64,000 nucleotides of DNA from NCBI RefSeq assembly GCF_021155775.2, contig NC_060232.1, positions 16,280,251-16,344,250 on the forward strand, written 5' to 3'. A program made the translations under genes and the position numbers. Positions 1-10,650 of this stretch are shown here, in pieces (position 1 is the first letter of the stretch; the number at the start of each line of letters is the position of its first letter). Source of the stretch: Neodiprion pinetum. Lineage: Eukaryota > Arthropoda > Insecta > Hymenoptera > Diprionidae. The notes under the pieces were generated by a model. It had not been told where the DNA came from, searched no databases, and saw only the letters and a list, made by a program, of their open reading frames with translations.

Positions 1-1263
1 AAATACAGATATGAAAAAAATCCTATATATTTTTTGTTTACTTGCTTACATATTAATTAAGATAAAAATATTATTCATTGAAAAAATGCCATCCAATGTC
101 CTTTATGAATTGCAATTTGGAATATTTATACAATGGATTGGAACTTATTGAAGCGTCTGAAGAAAACACACAGACAGATGAAGAATCAGTTATTCTATTC
201 GATATTTTTCATTTTCAAAATCTGATTATTTTTCAATTTAGGAAATATGATTCATTTTAATTATTTCTTTTCATATTCAATTCAATGATCATTTAATTTA
301 TTCGCCTACATTTCTAATCAATAATATTATTGTATAATTTGTATACATATATATATAATTGATCAAATGAATTAAATGACAAATAAATTAATTATTCATA
401 TTTTATTTATGTATATTATAATTTTTAATTAACTTCTAAAAGGAGGGAAATTAAAGAAGAGAAAAATTTTCACATGAATTAAATTTTTTGAAAATGAATA
501 TAATAATTAGAAAAATTCTTAGAATTTTTCAATTATTCGCTCACATACGAATTTTAATAGAAATAGTATTCATTAAAAAAATGCCATTCAATGTCCCTTA
601 TGGATTGTAATTTGGAACATTTGTACAATGGATTAGAACTTATTGAAAAGTCTGAAGAAAACTTACGGATAGATATATGATTAGTTATTTAATTTCGTAT
701 TTTCAATTTTTCAAAATTAATTATTCTTGAATTTGAGAAAAATGATTTATTAAAATGAATTAATTTTAATATCACTAAATTATTTGATTTAATTGCCCTA
801 ATTTATATTCAATTATATCAGTGGATAATTTATATATATACAAAATTGTTGAATGAAAAAATTTAGAAAATAATTTTATCATTCATATTTTATCCATATA
901 TATTATAATTTTTGATTCACTTTTGAAAAAAAAAGAATTTCTAAAAAAAAAAAAAAAATTTTTTACACTAATCAAATTTTTTAGAAATAAATATGATTAT
1001 TGGAAAATTTCTGTATAATTTTCGAATATTCGCTCACATATTAATTGAAATAGAAATATTATACATTAATAAAATGCCATTCAATGTCCTTTATGGATTG
1101 TAATTTGGAACATTCATACAATGGATTAGAACTTGTTGAAAAGTATAAAGAAAACATACCGACAGATAAATGATTAGTTATTCAATTTCATATTTTTAAT
1201 TTTCGAAAACCTATTATTTTTTAATTTAAGGAATATGATTCATTTGGATTATTTTTTTTATAT
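1..1263 (+). repeat. AT-rich satellite array, ~490-bp monomers
   Basis: A recognisable block (atgccatycaatgtcc, then tggattg and a degenerate gaacttattgaa) recurs starting near 86, 581 and 1074, a spacing of 495 and 493 bp. The next copy is at 7644 once the intervening Gypsy element is subtracted (~480 bp). Copies differ by scattered substitutions and small indels. No coding capacity is credible. The same satellite reappears at 7351-8026, 23936-24108, 46008-46822 and 51925-52150. Confidence 0.85.
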
Positions 1264-1458
1264 TGTTAGGAAAATAAAACTCAGGGGGGCCAGTCTTATG
1301 GAGAACAAGGTTTCTTATCGACCGAACGCTTCTCAAGACTGGATACGAATGAATACAATTCACAAAGTCCGAGTAAACAGAAGATGCGCTGACGGGGAGA
1401 AGGGATAAGCCTATCTGCCTAAGGTGTCACACGCTCCGCGTGTGTGGATGTCATAACA
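1264..1458 (-). repeat. Gypsy-1 3' LTR
   Basis: 195-bp direct repeat matching 7155-7350, with TG...CA type ends. On the minus strand it is the downstream LTR. Confidence 0.92.
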
Positions 1459-1581
1459 CGGCCCTTCTGACGATGCGATCGTCCTTGAACGCGTTTGTAT
1501 CCCTCTAGGAGCTATTCTGAAACAGATGAGGAATCTGACAGCAGATCTGGTGCTGTCCATGTACATTAGTACTATGCGGTA

Positions 1582-3472
1582 TCAAGATGTAACTTTTTTT
1601 TTTTTTCTTTTCTTTCGCAACAGGTCTGATCTGAGTCCTTCCGTTGCTGAATACACAGCCAACAGAGGTTGCAATTTCCGATACAGGACCTTGTTGCTGA
1701 ATACACAGCCAACAGAAATTGTAGATTCCCATACAGGGCCTTGTTGCTGAATACACAGCCAACAGAAATTGTAAATTCCCATACAGGGCCTTGTTGCTGA
1801 ATACACAGCCAACGGAAATTTTAGCTTACCAACATGGGCAGTCTGTTCCGACTGGGTAGGCCATCTTCTCATCTGATCTGATGAGCGTATAACTTTGCGT
1901 CCAGTCTGCAAGTTGTGGAGCTCGTATCGATGATTGTCCAATGCTCCAATGACTTTGAATGGTCCGTCGTATGCTTTTCCGAGTTTGCCTTGAGTATTAT
2001 TCGATTTTATGCACACCAAATCAGGAACATCGAACTCAATCATGGGTCTATGTTTCTCGTTCTATTTATCGGTGTACTTTTTGGCATATGATTGACTGCG
2101 TTGGATCGCCAGTCGGCGTTTTTGATCAATCGATTCGTCGGAAACTATTGATACTGCTTCTGCAACTGCGTCCGTTCGTGGGACGTCCGTTCGACCGGTT
2201 AATAGTTCTAACGGTGTAAAGCCTGTCGCGGACGCTTTTGTGATATTAGAAGAATGTTGAATTTTTGTCAATTCTTTTGTCCAATCTGTTTGGGCTGGCA
2301 CGATTTTTTCGCGAATGCCTTGAATCATCTTTTCTACGTTACCTGTTCCCCTGTGATTGCCAGTAGTTGTGTAGTGGATCTTCGTTCCTGTCGTTGTACA
2401 ATAATCCGAGACTATGTTCGAATCGAACGCTTTTCCACGGTCAACATAAACCATTTTAGCGGTGCCAAATAATGAAGTTTGCAATTCAAGCATTGCTATG
2501 ACATTAACTGCGTTCGCGGCTGGAGCACTTTTCAAGATGCAAAATTTGGTGAATTCATCTACTAATGACAACACGTGCTTCTGGCCATCTATGGCAGGTA
2601 ATGGTCCCAAAAAGTCTAAGTAGACTGTATCGAACGGGGTCTTTGCTCGTTCGCGAAGTGTTAATTTGACTGCCGATTTGCCTCTGTTCCCTTTGCCTAG
2701 CGTACAGTTTAAACACCGTCTTGCGTATTTCACGATTGTGTGTCTCATTCTAGGGAACCAGTATGTTTTCGACGCTACTTCATACCCTTTGTCACCAGAT
2801 ACATGTGACAAGTCGTCGTGATATGTGCGACAAATTCGAAGCCTGTCTATCTTCGGTACGTACCACAAAAGTGTCTCTTTTCCGCCGGGGGTGATCATTC
2901 GTCGATACAACATACCATCTTTAACCGTGTATAACTTGCGCAGTTCTGCGTTCTGATTTTCTCTTATTTCCTTTATAATTTGTTGAACTTCATCTTCCTT
3001 AGCTTGTTCAGCCACTAACCAAGGAATACAATTCTTTTCCATAATCATAACTGGGTTTCGGCTCAGGTAATCCACGTGTGCAAGTTTCTTTCCTGCGCGA
3101 TACTCAATTTCAAATTCAAAATCTTGTAGGTAGGTCCACCATCTAGCCACTTTCCCACTGATATGACGTTATGCCATTGTGGATTTGACCGCGTCACAAT
3201 CCGTGACAACCTTGAATTTAATCCCGAGCAGATAGCATCTAAAATGTTTAACTGCAGTTACGACTGCTAATGTTTCCAACTCGTAAGAATGACGTTTACT
3301 TTCTTCAGCGGAATTTTTCTTACTAAAATAGGCTACTACTACCCGGTTTTCCCCGTCCTATTGCATAAGTATTGCGGCCACTCCTATACTGCTCCCATCG
3401 GTATGAAGTTCTGTTGGTTTTCCGTGATCAAATATTTTGATAGTTGGTTTGCTAGTTAATATCGTGATGATT
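1582..3472 (-). pseudogene. pol: Gypsy-1 pol, RNase H and integrase part
   Basis: Beyond the nested insertion the minus strand encodes RNase H (HTDGSS, SYELE and VVTDCD acidic motifs) with two in-frame stops (CAA-TAG near 3360 and GCA-TAA near 3172). An open frame 3150-2062 then encodes integrase: a zinc-binding H-x4-H...C-x2-C region (YHDDLSH ... CLNC), then catalytic Asp in YLDFLGPLP, Asp in YVDRGKAFD and Glu in GTGNVEKMI. A frameshift near 2050 moves the C-terminal part (MIEFDVPDLVCIK...) into the frame 2043-1582, where it runs into a 50-bp tandem array. No complete pol remains. Confidence 0.9.
1641..1838. repeat. 50-bp tandem array, four units
   Basis: Units start at 1641, 1691, 1741 and 1791. 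Each begins gttgctgaatacacagccaa. The last three share the tail most closely. The array lies between the integrase C-terminus and the 3' LTR of Gypsy-1 and is open in one minus-strand frame (repeat of VYSATR-like residues). 50 bp is not a multiple of three, so successive units are read in different frames. Confidence 0.9.
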
Positions 3473-3476
3473 TTAA

Positions 3477-4778
3477 GGGGGGGGTAACGTATTAAATTTT
3501 TTTTTTTTTCAATTTTTTTTTATTTTTCTAATTGATTGCACAATATGTCAAGAATATTGTGTTAAAATTTCAAGTCGATTGAAGCAAAATTGAGGAAGTT
3601 ATGAGTAAGCGTCCGTTGCTCCGGGATGAGGTTTTATACCTGACCGACAGTTACGCGACGCGCTCACCCGGCCCAATTAAAACCGAACGGGTCTGTTCAG
3701 GTAGAGTCAAGAATATTCGAGGCATGGTATGTACATCAGTTAAACACTGTACGCCGTGCTGAGCAGTAACAAGTGACGCTAAAATTTTGACTCTGTTTTC
3801 CTTCAATTCGTACATCGAAAGTGTTACTTTGTTATCGTTCGTGTTCGTACATCGAAAAATGCCCCGAAAAATTAGCCAAAGTCTGTCAGTGGCACCGCTA
3901 CAATCGTTGAAATTGCAGCTCATGTAGCTGCATGTACTTTCAATGAAGGTTCTTTTGCGTTGCTGGCCTTTATGCAAGAGATGCACATCCCGACAGGGCC
4001 AAGTTCTCACGAATGGGCACGACAAGCTGACGAGTTGCGAATTAGTAAAGCAGAGGAGCAAGCAGCGCGTGACAGTAAAGAAGAAAGAGTTTTGCGTAGA
4101 CAAATGCAAAAAGATGCTCTAGACCATCTTGATGGAAGCCTTTTGCTCTACAGACCTGGCATCGACGACTCTGTGGGAGTATAGAAAAATTATCGAATTT
4201 TATGTTGAATTTTTCAGTACGCAAAACTCTAAAGCGTTTTTCTGAGACTTGTCATTTTTGAAGTCCGTGCCCACCATAACTAAAAATCTACTGGACCAAT
4301 CGTTTTGAAATTTTGCACAGTGTTTTTTCACATTATTCACCAGGTATTGTCGGGAGCTTTTTTTTTTTTTTCAATAATTATCAATTTTACAACAACAAAT
4401 TAGACGTTTTTTTTAGCGAAAATCTGGTTTTTGGCTTCCAAGTGCTACGAAAAATCGAAAAATCGAAAAAAAAAAAAATCCTCCCGTGAATACCTCGACA
4501 AAGATCTCCTTTAACAAATGCATTTTGATTTTTTCGTTTCACATGATTTGGTTGCGAGTTATGATGGGCACCGCAAAACAACTTTTTCTCGAGGCGCCTC
4601 CGGAGATTCATCGTCAGTCGCTCAATTTTTGATATTTTGCAATGAAAATTTAGGGAAATATTGTTCAGATGTTACATTATCATGTATGGATTGCCTGAAT
4701 AAACTAACACCATCCGTATTGCCAAAAAAAAATCTTAAAAACATGCTTTTTTTTCACCGAATTAACCTTACCCCCCCC
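3477..4778. mobile_element. TTAA-site DNA transposon (piggyBac-like ends) nested in Gypsy-1
   Basis: TTAA occurs at 3473-3476 and 4779-4782, and the insert begins GGGGGGGTAA and ends TTACCCCCCC, an inverted repeat of about ten bases. Removing the insert rejoins the Gypsy-1 pol. TTAA duplication and short C/G-rich ends are characteristic of the piggyBac superfamily. I see no recognisable piggyBac transposase inside, so the family is inferred from ends and target only. Much of the 1.3 kb is A/T homopolymer-rich. Confidence 0.7.
3900..4184 (+). pseudogene. Possible transposon-protein C-terminal fragment
   Basis: An open plus-strand stretch of about 95 codons ends at 4184. It has a hydrophobic start (IVEIAAHVAACTFNEGSFALL) and a charged helical tail rich in Arg, Lys, Glu and Gln, ending LYRPGIDDSVGV. 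The layout resembles the C-terminal charged tail of arthropod transposon-encoded proteins, but I cannot name the family. It has no clear start and sits inside the TTAA-site element. Confidence 0.3.
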
Positions 4779-4782
4779 TTAA

Positions 4783-6181
4783 CTCTCGCTAGTTCGCACT
4801 CACTTGTCCAGTTCCAGATCGAGTCTTTTTTCATCAGCGCGGTAATAGGTGATATTAGTATTGCGAAGGCTAGAATGAATCTTCTGAAGTAATTTGCGAG
4901 GCCCACAAATTGTCTTACTTGTTTAACACAGGTTGGAACAGGACTTTGTGTAAGCGCTTGAATTTTCTTGTCTGTTGGGCGTATACCAGACGCGGATATT
5001 TCACGACCCAGGTACTCTATTTTTGTTTCGAGAAGAACAAAACCAAACCTACATTTTTTATAATTTAGTGAAAAGCCGGCGCTAGTGAGTGCTTGGAGTA
5101 CTATTTTCAAGTTACGCAAACCCTCATCGATGGTCTTTGACGGAATCAGAACGTCGTCTAAGTTTACAAGAGCAATCGTGTAACGTAAGTTCCCGAGCGC
5201 GTTGTTTATAGCTCGTTGGAATACGGCAGGAGCATTAGCTAGGCCAAACGGCATTCGTAGGTATTCGTACTGCCCATCCGGCGTTACAAATGATGTCTTG
5301 TCCCGTGAATCTTTAGCTATTGGCACCTGGTAGAACCCCGAAGCCATATCAAGACTCGTGAAAAATACTCCCTTCCCCAGGCGATCTAACTAGTCGTCTA
5401 TTCGCGGTATTGGGTAACGATCCTTTACTGTGAGTTCATTGAGCCGTCTGAAGTCGTGACACATGCGATCTTCATTTTCGTTTTTTCGCACCAACGACGT
5501 AGGGCTTGCATATTGTGAGTTACTTGGTTGTATTATCTGATTTTTGAGTAAGTCTTCTATGATTTCTCTAACCTTTTGTCGTTCGGCAAGGGACATTCGA
5601 TACGGGCGATAAAAAAATGTGGTGTCGCGTTTGAGTTTTATGGTGAGTTCGGCGTTGTTGACGGTGGTTAGTTGCTTTCCCGTTGTAAAATTTTTTCCAA
5701 ATTTGTCGAGTAGGTCTGGCAGTCGCGCCCGGTCTGCTCCGGCCAGTCCTGTTAGTATGTCTTGTTTGCGGAGTGTCGAAACCGTGGCATGATCGCTTCG
5801 AAAAACTTCCTCTGCGTGCTTTGCGCGCACAACTTTGAGACCCTCGGCGTCATACGTGAATGCAAGTCCGTGGTCAATGACATGGCGTCCGATCAGTACA
5901 TCCGTTGGCATATCGTAGTTGTTAACAATATGTAGCATACAGGTAAAGTCAACGGCCTTAAGCGATACTAGTGTTTCTACTACTTCAGTTGAGGTGACTG
6001 TGCAGCCGCCCAACCCTGAGAGTTCCAATCGTCGTGGTGTGCGCGTCAAATTGCAGCGCGTAGCTGCTTGGTCCGATATCAAACTACAGTCACCTCCAGT
6101 ATCGAGCAAGCAAGAAAACACTTTGCTTCTAATAATGATGATCTCGTCGTTCTTACGTCCCGGCTTTGGAAAGGCGTGCAC
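4783..6181 (-). pseudogene. pol: Gypsy-1 pol, protease and reverse transcriptase part
   Basis: The frame from 6181 contains an aspartic-protease active site (LLDTGGDCSLI) and then the fingers of a Gypsy-type reverse transcriptase. An in-frame TAG at 5390-5392 interrupts it. The same frame continues from 5389 with MASGFYQVP, RMPFGLANAPAVFQR and the catalytic box LVNLDDVLI, where Tyr of the usual YxDD is Asn; the two catalytic Asp residues remain. The thumb (FVGLANYFRRF) and tether follow. The frame is cut at 4782 by the TTAA-type insertion and resumes at 3472. Non-functional. Confidence 0.9.
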
Positions 6182-7089
6182 ACTTGGTTGGGTGCTCGTT
6201 CCTTTTTAAAACAATTTGCTTCGATATGCCCCGGTTTCTTACAAAAGTTACAAGTCATTGTGGAAGGTTCACCCCCTTTACTAGAGCTCAACTCTCGCTT
6301 CAACATACGACACTCGTGCCGTTTGTGCCCGGGGATCCCGCAATGATGACATTTGAAAGTTTTTGTTTTGGAATCGTGAGCTCGGCGCTTGCTAGCCAGA
6401 GGACCAGGGCTTGTGTTGTTACAATCACGAGTGTGTTGTTTACTGGTTGTCGGCTCGGGACTACGGCTATCGTGTTGTCGCTTAGAATCTGCAAGCTCAG
6501 CATCAAAGCGACTCAGATGTTCGTAAAGCCTTGCCATACTACTAGGTTTACAAGCGTGCAGGCTGTCACGAATTCTTTGCTCATTAATTAAATCAATCAC
6601 AATTACTACTATTGTCTTTTCCGGTATATCCCACCCGAGGCGAGAAAGTAAGTTATGCTTGTTACGGACGAAACAAGCAAGCGTTTGGTCCCGGCGCGTA
6701 GTGTTATTCACAATGTCTCGGATCTCGTGTAAATAATTCCTGACTGACGGAAAGGTATGAGTTAGCGATATACGTGACCCTTCTCACTCCCGATTATCGG
6801 GGGTCCAGGTCTCCCACCAAGTTTTAGCATCGCCAAAGAGATTGTTTTCCGCTCTGCCAAGAAGTTCCGTATCCGTCCATCCATGAATGCGCTGGAGTTT
6901 CTCCAGTTGTCCACACCAAGCATCGGCCGTGTACCCAGCACTTCTACTCGGATTGAATGGCGGCACTGCGTCGACTTCAGAGGTCTGTTTCGCGTTCCTC
7001 ACCAAGGATTGCATAAATGTTCGAAAGTCACTTATTTCATTTGAGCCCGAGGAAGCGCTCGAGCGCCTGCTACGTCTGCCCGAAGGCAT
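6079..7089 (-). pseudogene. gag: Gypsy-1 gag with two CCHC zinc knuckles
   Basis: Gag is the structural and RNA-binding protein that packages the element's RNA. The minus-strand frame opens at 7089 (MPSGRRSRRSS), is broken by an in-frame TGA at 6784-6786, and continues in the same frame to 6079. Near the C-terminus are two CCHC knuckles, CHHCGIPGHKRHEC and CNFCKKPGHIEANC, separated by about 28 residues. The protease frame starts before gag ends and in a different frame, consistent with a frameshifted gag-pol. The stop makes this copy non-functional unless suppressed. Confidence 0.85.
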
Positions 7090-7141
7090 CTTTTAGTTCG
7101 GGTCCACTCGCGAAGATGTATAAGAAAAACAGTTTTCGCGT

Positions 7142-7154
7142 ATCCCACTTCTGA
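7142..7154 (-). promoter_or_regulatory. Gypsy-1 primer-binding site (tRNA-Leu type, 5'-shifted)
   Basis: On the minus strand TCAGAAGTGGGAT directly follows the LTR. It matches the inner part of the longer tRNA-Leu-type primer site at 22190-22207 but lacks the terminal TGGTG that pairs with the tRNA 3' end. Assignment to tRNA-Leu is from knowledge of insect tRNAs. Confidence 0.55.
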
Positions 7155-7350
7155 TGTTAGGAAAATAAAACTCAAGGGGGGCCAGTCTTATGGAGAACAA
7201 AGTTTCTTATCGACCGAACGCTTCTCAAGACTGGATACGAATGAATACAATTCACAAAGTCCGAGTAAACAGAAGATGCGCTGGCAGGGAGAAGGGATAA
7301 GCCTATCTGCCTAAGGTGTCACACGCTCCGCGTGTGTGGATGTTGTAACA
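7155..7350 (-). repeat. Gypsy-1 5' LTR
   Basis: 196-bp direct repeat of 1264-1458. Its outer edge abuts the ATAT target duplication. The gag start lies 65 bp inward. Confidence 0.92.
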
Positions 7351-8026
7351 ATATCATTGAGTTATTTAATTCATCCGCCTACATTTATAATCAATTATAT
7401 TCATGTATAATTTGTGAATATATATGATTGATTGAGTAAATGAAATGATAGTTGAAATTATCATTTATGCTATATTTGTAAAGATTATAATTTTTAATTA
7501 ACTTGTAGAAAAAAAAGAATAAAAAAAAATTTTCACATTTATGAAATTTTTTTAAAATGAATATAATCATTAGAAAAATTCTATATATTTTTCAATTTTT
7601 CGCTCACATAATAATTATAATAAAGATAGTATCCAATCGAAAAATGCCATTGAATGTACTTCATGGATTGTAATTTGGAACATTTCCACAATGGATTATA
7701 ACTTATTGAAAAGTTTGATGAAAACATACAGATAGATGAATGATTAGTTATTCAATTTCATATCTTTAATTATTGAAAATGAAATATTCTCCAATTCAAA
7801 AAAAAAAATTAATCCGGATCAATCATTTTTAATACCATCAAATTATTCAATTTAATTGCCCCCATTCATATTCAATCATGATTATGTATAATTTGTAGAT
7901 GTATATAATTATTTAAATGTGAAAAATGATGAATAACTTTATGATATCTATTTTATTTAAATGTATTATAATTTTCAATTCACTTTTGAAAAGAGAAGAA
8001 TTATTATCGAAAAATATCTTGATAAT
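7351..8026 (+). repeat. Satellite array, continuation
   Basis: Continues the monomer interrupted at 1263; the diagnostic block is at 7644. It ends where the Gypsy-2 LTR begins. Confidence 0.85.
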
Positions 8027-8462
8027 TGTCACGTCCTCCAGACTTCATATTCCTTTCCCACGCTCTTAGTTACCTTACGCTCTGTAATCTACTCTTATCG
8101 TTCGCGAGTCAGCAGGTTCTCCTGTAACTCGCGGCTAGCTTGCCTGCTACATCCCGCAAAACCAGTCAGATCCATCCCAGCGCTCAAGCAAGACACCTAT
8201 CCCTCTAAACCAAGACCATACCTTTTTCCCTTAACCGACTCCGTTGCATTGAACACTAATAAACAATCATATACTTTGAATCGTTTACCTTCCCTTAATA
8301 CCAATCCCTTTCTATTCCATTCACTTTCTGCATTGGGAGTAGTAGCACGCGAGTGCATAGTCGACGTGAACGGACCCTACAATAGCCAAATAACACCTTG
8401 GCTGGGCGTGGAGTAAGCTCCAATTACCGCTCATCGGAGCTTACGCAATCTACCCCGTAACA
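8027..8462 (+). repeat. Gypsy-2 5' LTR (single copy)
   Basis: Inferred from TG...CA ends, the sharp junction with satellite on the left and the primer-site-like sequence four bases after its right edge. No second copy exists in the window, so both edges are inferred. Confidence 0.65.
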
Positions 8463-8465
8463 TTT

Positions 8466-8477
8466 TGGTGGCAGCGG
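8466..8477 (+). promoter_or_regulatory. Gypsy-2 candidate primer-binding site
   Basis: TGGTGGCAGCGG begins three bases after the LTR edge, with the TGG that pairs with a tRNA CCA end. I could not assign the tRNA. Confidence 0.5.
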
Positions 8478-9132
8478 TTTTGCCCGTCGACCCACCCGTC
8501 AGTGCAGTGCTGCATGTTTTCTACGAAAGTGTTCAGTGCTCAATAATTTCTAACGCCGTATCAATCAGTGATAGCCGTGTTACGAACGAACTCCGGCCCA
8601 CAAAGTACTGTGACAGGCATGCAGAACCTATTTAACTCGCCACGGACACAGGCTCTGCAAACAGTCCCCAATTTCAATAACTCCGTCACATTTTGGTACT
8701 ATTGAAATTCGTCGATACGTACGACGTCGAATAAATGTGTAGCGGGTAGAAATTCAGTGCGATAGCCAAGTTAGGCCGCACACTGCATCTGAACACATCA
8801 CCTTTCGAACCGAAAAATATTGAATGGACCCTTCCCGGTTATTCGGACTCCTGCAACCCTGTTAAGACGAGAATTTGGACCCGAGAGTGGCATCACCCGC
8901 AGACCTGGATTACCACACTTATTAATCAATACGCCACGGAGTACCTCATCTATACCCTCCTCGTGCCGACGCATGACGTGTATCGCCTCTTCAAGTTTCA
9001 CCTGCGTCCAGCCGCCTAGAACCATGCTGTGCTCTGTTTTTGCGTTTACCTTCGCCCTGTAAGTTTATTCTAAGTCTTAGTGTTAAGTTGATATTTTTAT
9101 TCCTGTACTTGCGATACCCTGCTTGAATTAAC
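8478..9132 (+). other. Gypsy-2 untranslated leader
   Basis: About 650 bp between the primer site and the gag ATG with no credible coding frame. Expected position of the packaging signal; none can be recognised by eye. Confidence 0.6.
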
Positions 9133-10224
9133 ATGGCACCAACTAACGAAACCGGTTCAAATTTTTGGTCAGTAAAAGATGTCTTGCCGACAATCCCCCC
9201 TTTCGACGGCTACAACATGCCCTTTGACTCATTTGTAGAACGATTACGTCACGTAGAGACTCTTATAAAAGCTTCGGATAAAATGACTTTCGCCAAATTT
9301 GCGCAATCAAAGGTTACAGGTCCCGCTTCTCAATATTGATTAGGCATTAACTGTAATGACGTCGAGGACCTCATAACTGCCCTTAGCCGAGCATACCGCC
9401 CGGATATCCCCATACGCCAGTTATCTGCTCAATTAGATAGAATTACACAACAACCATATGAGCGCATCATAGATTACTCGTGCAGAATAAGAGCAATATC
9501 AAAAGAAATAAGCACAGCGATTATATCCGAGCACCCACCAGACTTAGCAACGCTTTTACTGAATGATCTGAAGAAGGATACCTCTAGATCGTTTATTAGA
9601 GGGCTTCGGCCAGAATTGGAGTGGAGAATCGCTACTATCAGACCATTACCGACCTTCGAAACTGCCGTCACCATCGCCGAAGGTGAAGAAGCCGAGCTGA
9701 TTAACCGTCAGATGCAATTCTCTGCACAATATTTTACCCCCGCTACACCCATGTGCCTGCCGTTACCTCCCCATACTGCTCCTCCGTCTCAGGTGCCCGC
9801 CGCGGCCTCCTTTATTCCCCCTCTGATGTCATTGCCCACACCTGGTTACGCTCATCAACCAGCGCCTCGTACCGAGCCCAGACCTGACGCCCAAGCGCTC
9901 GATCAGAACACCGGTTCTGCTGGCCACGTTAATGCTCTGCCCAGAAGTTGTCAATTTTGTAACCACCAGGGTCACTCGATCACGGAATGTCACCGTCTGC
10001 AAAGTGAAAGATATTGTACCAAATGTCGCAGAATGGGCCACTTCCACAATGAGTGCAACATAAACCAAGAACTACACTGCGACAATTGTAATCGCAGAGG
10101 CCACACAGTAGACCGATGTAGATCCTTTCCGCGTAATAACCAAGACAATGCAGGCTCAAATAAACATTTAAACGGTAACATCGCCGGCGGGGAGAACGCG
10201 CCCGCAAGCAATGCAAACAACTAG
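9133..10224 (+). pseudogene. gag: Gypsy-2 gag with three CCHC zinc knuckles
   Basis: The ATG at 9133 opens a frame (MAPTNETGSNFWS) that is broken once by TGA at 9337-9339 and then continues in the same frame to the TAG at 10222-10224. The middle contains a capsid-like helical region (LSAQLDRITQQPYERIIDY ... FIRGLRPEL). A Pro-rich segment follows, then three knuckles in a row: CQFCNHQGHSITEC, CTKCRRMGHFHNEC and CDNCNRRGHTVDRC. Three knuckles are more than the one or two usual in insect Gypsy gags. The single stop looks like a Trp-to-stop transition, but this is inference. Confidence 0.87.
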
Positions 10225-10650
10225 CGTTCCGATCTTCAAGTCATATCCTCATAACAGCTTCACCTGACCCTCCACTAATTTCGATCGACACCCCCGAGCT
10301 GATAAAAATATCTCCATTCATTATTGACACTGGTGCAGACGTCAACTTGGTCAAAGAAAGTTCCGTTAGGCCCCTCTTACGACTAACAACAGACGAACGT
10401 TTGACGCTGACTGGTATAACAGACAAAAAGACGCAACTATCGCAAAAACGAAAATACGTTTTAATAATAAATCCCACACCTTTCACTTGGTCCCTGACTC
10501 GTTTCCGATTCCGCACGACGGCATCTTAGGCCAGCCCTTCTTACGACAACAGAAAGCAACTATTTCTTTCAACTCAAACTCGGTGATGCTTGGATCCTCA
10601 TCGCCAATCCACTTGAATGAATTCAATGAACCCTCATCCGCACCCTAAAA
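10224..10650 (+). pseudogene. Gypsy-2 aspartic protease region
   Basis: Directly after gag, in the -1 frame relative to gag, the sequence reads through FIIDTGADVNLVK, the aspartic-protease active site (DTG), near 10318-10356. The frame closes at 10529, but the flap and C-terminal motif (DGILGQPFL) continue in another frame from about 10515, so a frameshift lies between about 10440 and 10510. The next ~120 bases link to the reverse transcriptase frame. Confidence 0.75.

Larger units (their letters stand above)
1264..7350 (-). mobile_element. Gypsy-1, LTR retrotransposon (Ty3/Gypsy), decayed
   Basis: Two ~195-bp direct repeats beginning TGTTAGG and ending TAACA bound the element, and a 4-bp ATAT duplication (1260-1263 and 7351-7354) flanks it. 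Removing it restores a continuous satellite monomer. Minus-strand coding order is gag, protease, reverse transcriptase, RNase H, integrase, which is the Ty3/Gypsy order. The two LTRs differ by about five substitutions and one indel by eye, so the insertion is not recent. The element carries several in-frame stops and a nested insertion in pol. No env-like frame is visible. Confidence 0.93.

Noticed and set aside
1641..1838. CRISPR-like regular repeats
   Set aside because: Units are directly tandem with no unique spacers, inside a eukaryotic retrotransposon.
7961..8416. 151-codon plus-strand frame across the Gypsy-2 LTR
   Set aside because: Spans satellite and LTR, no motif; LTR edges explain the sequence.
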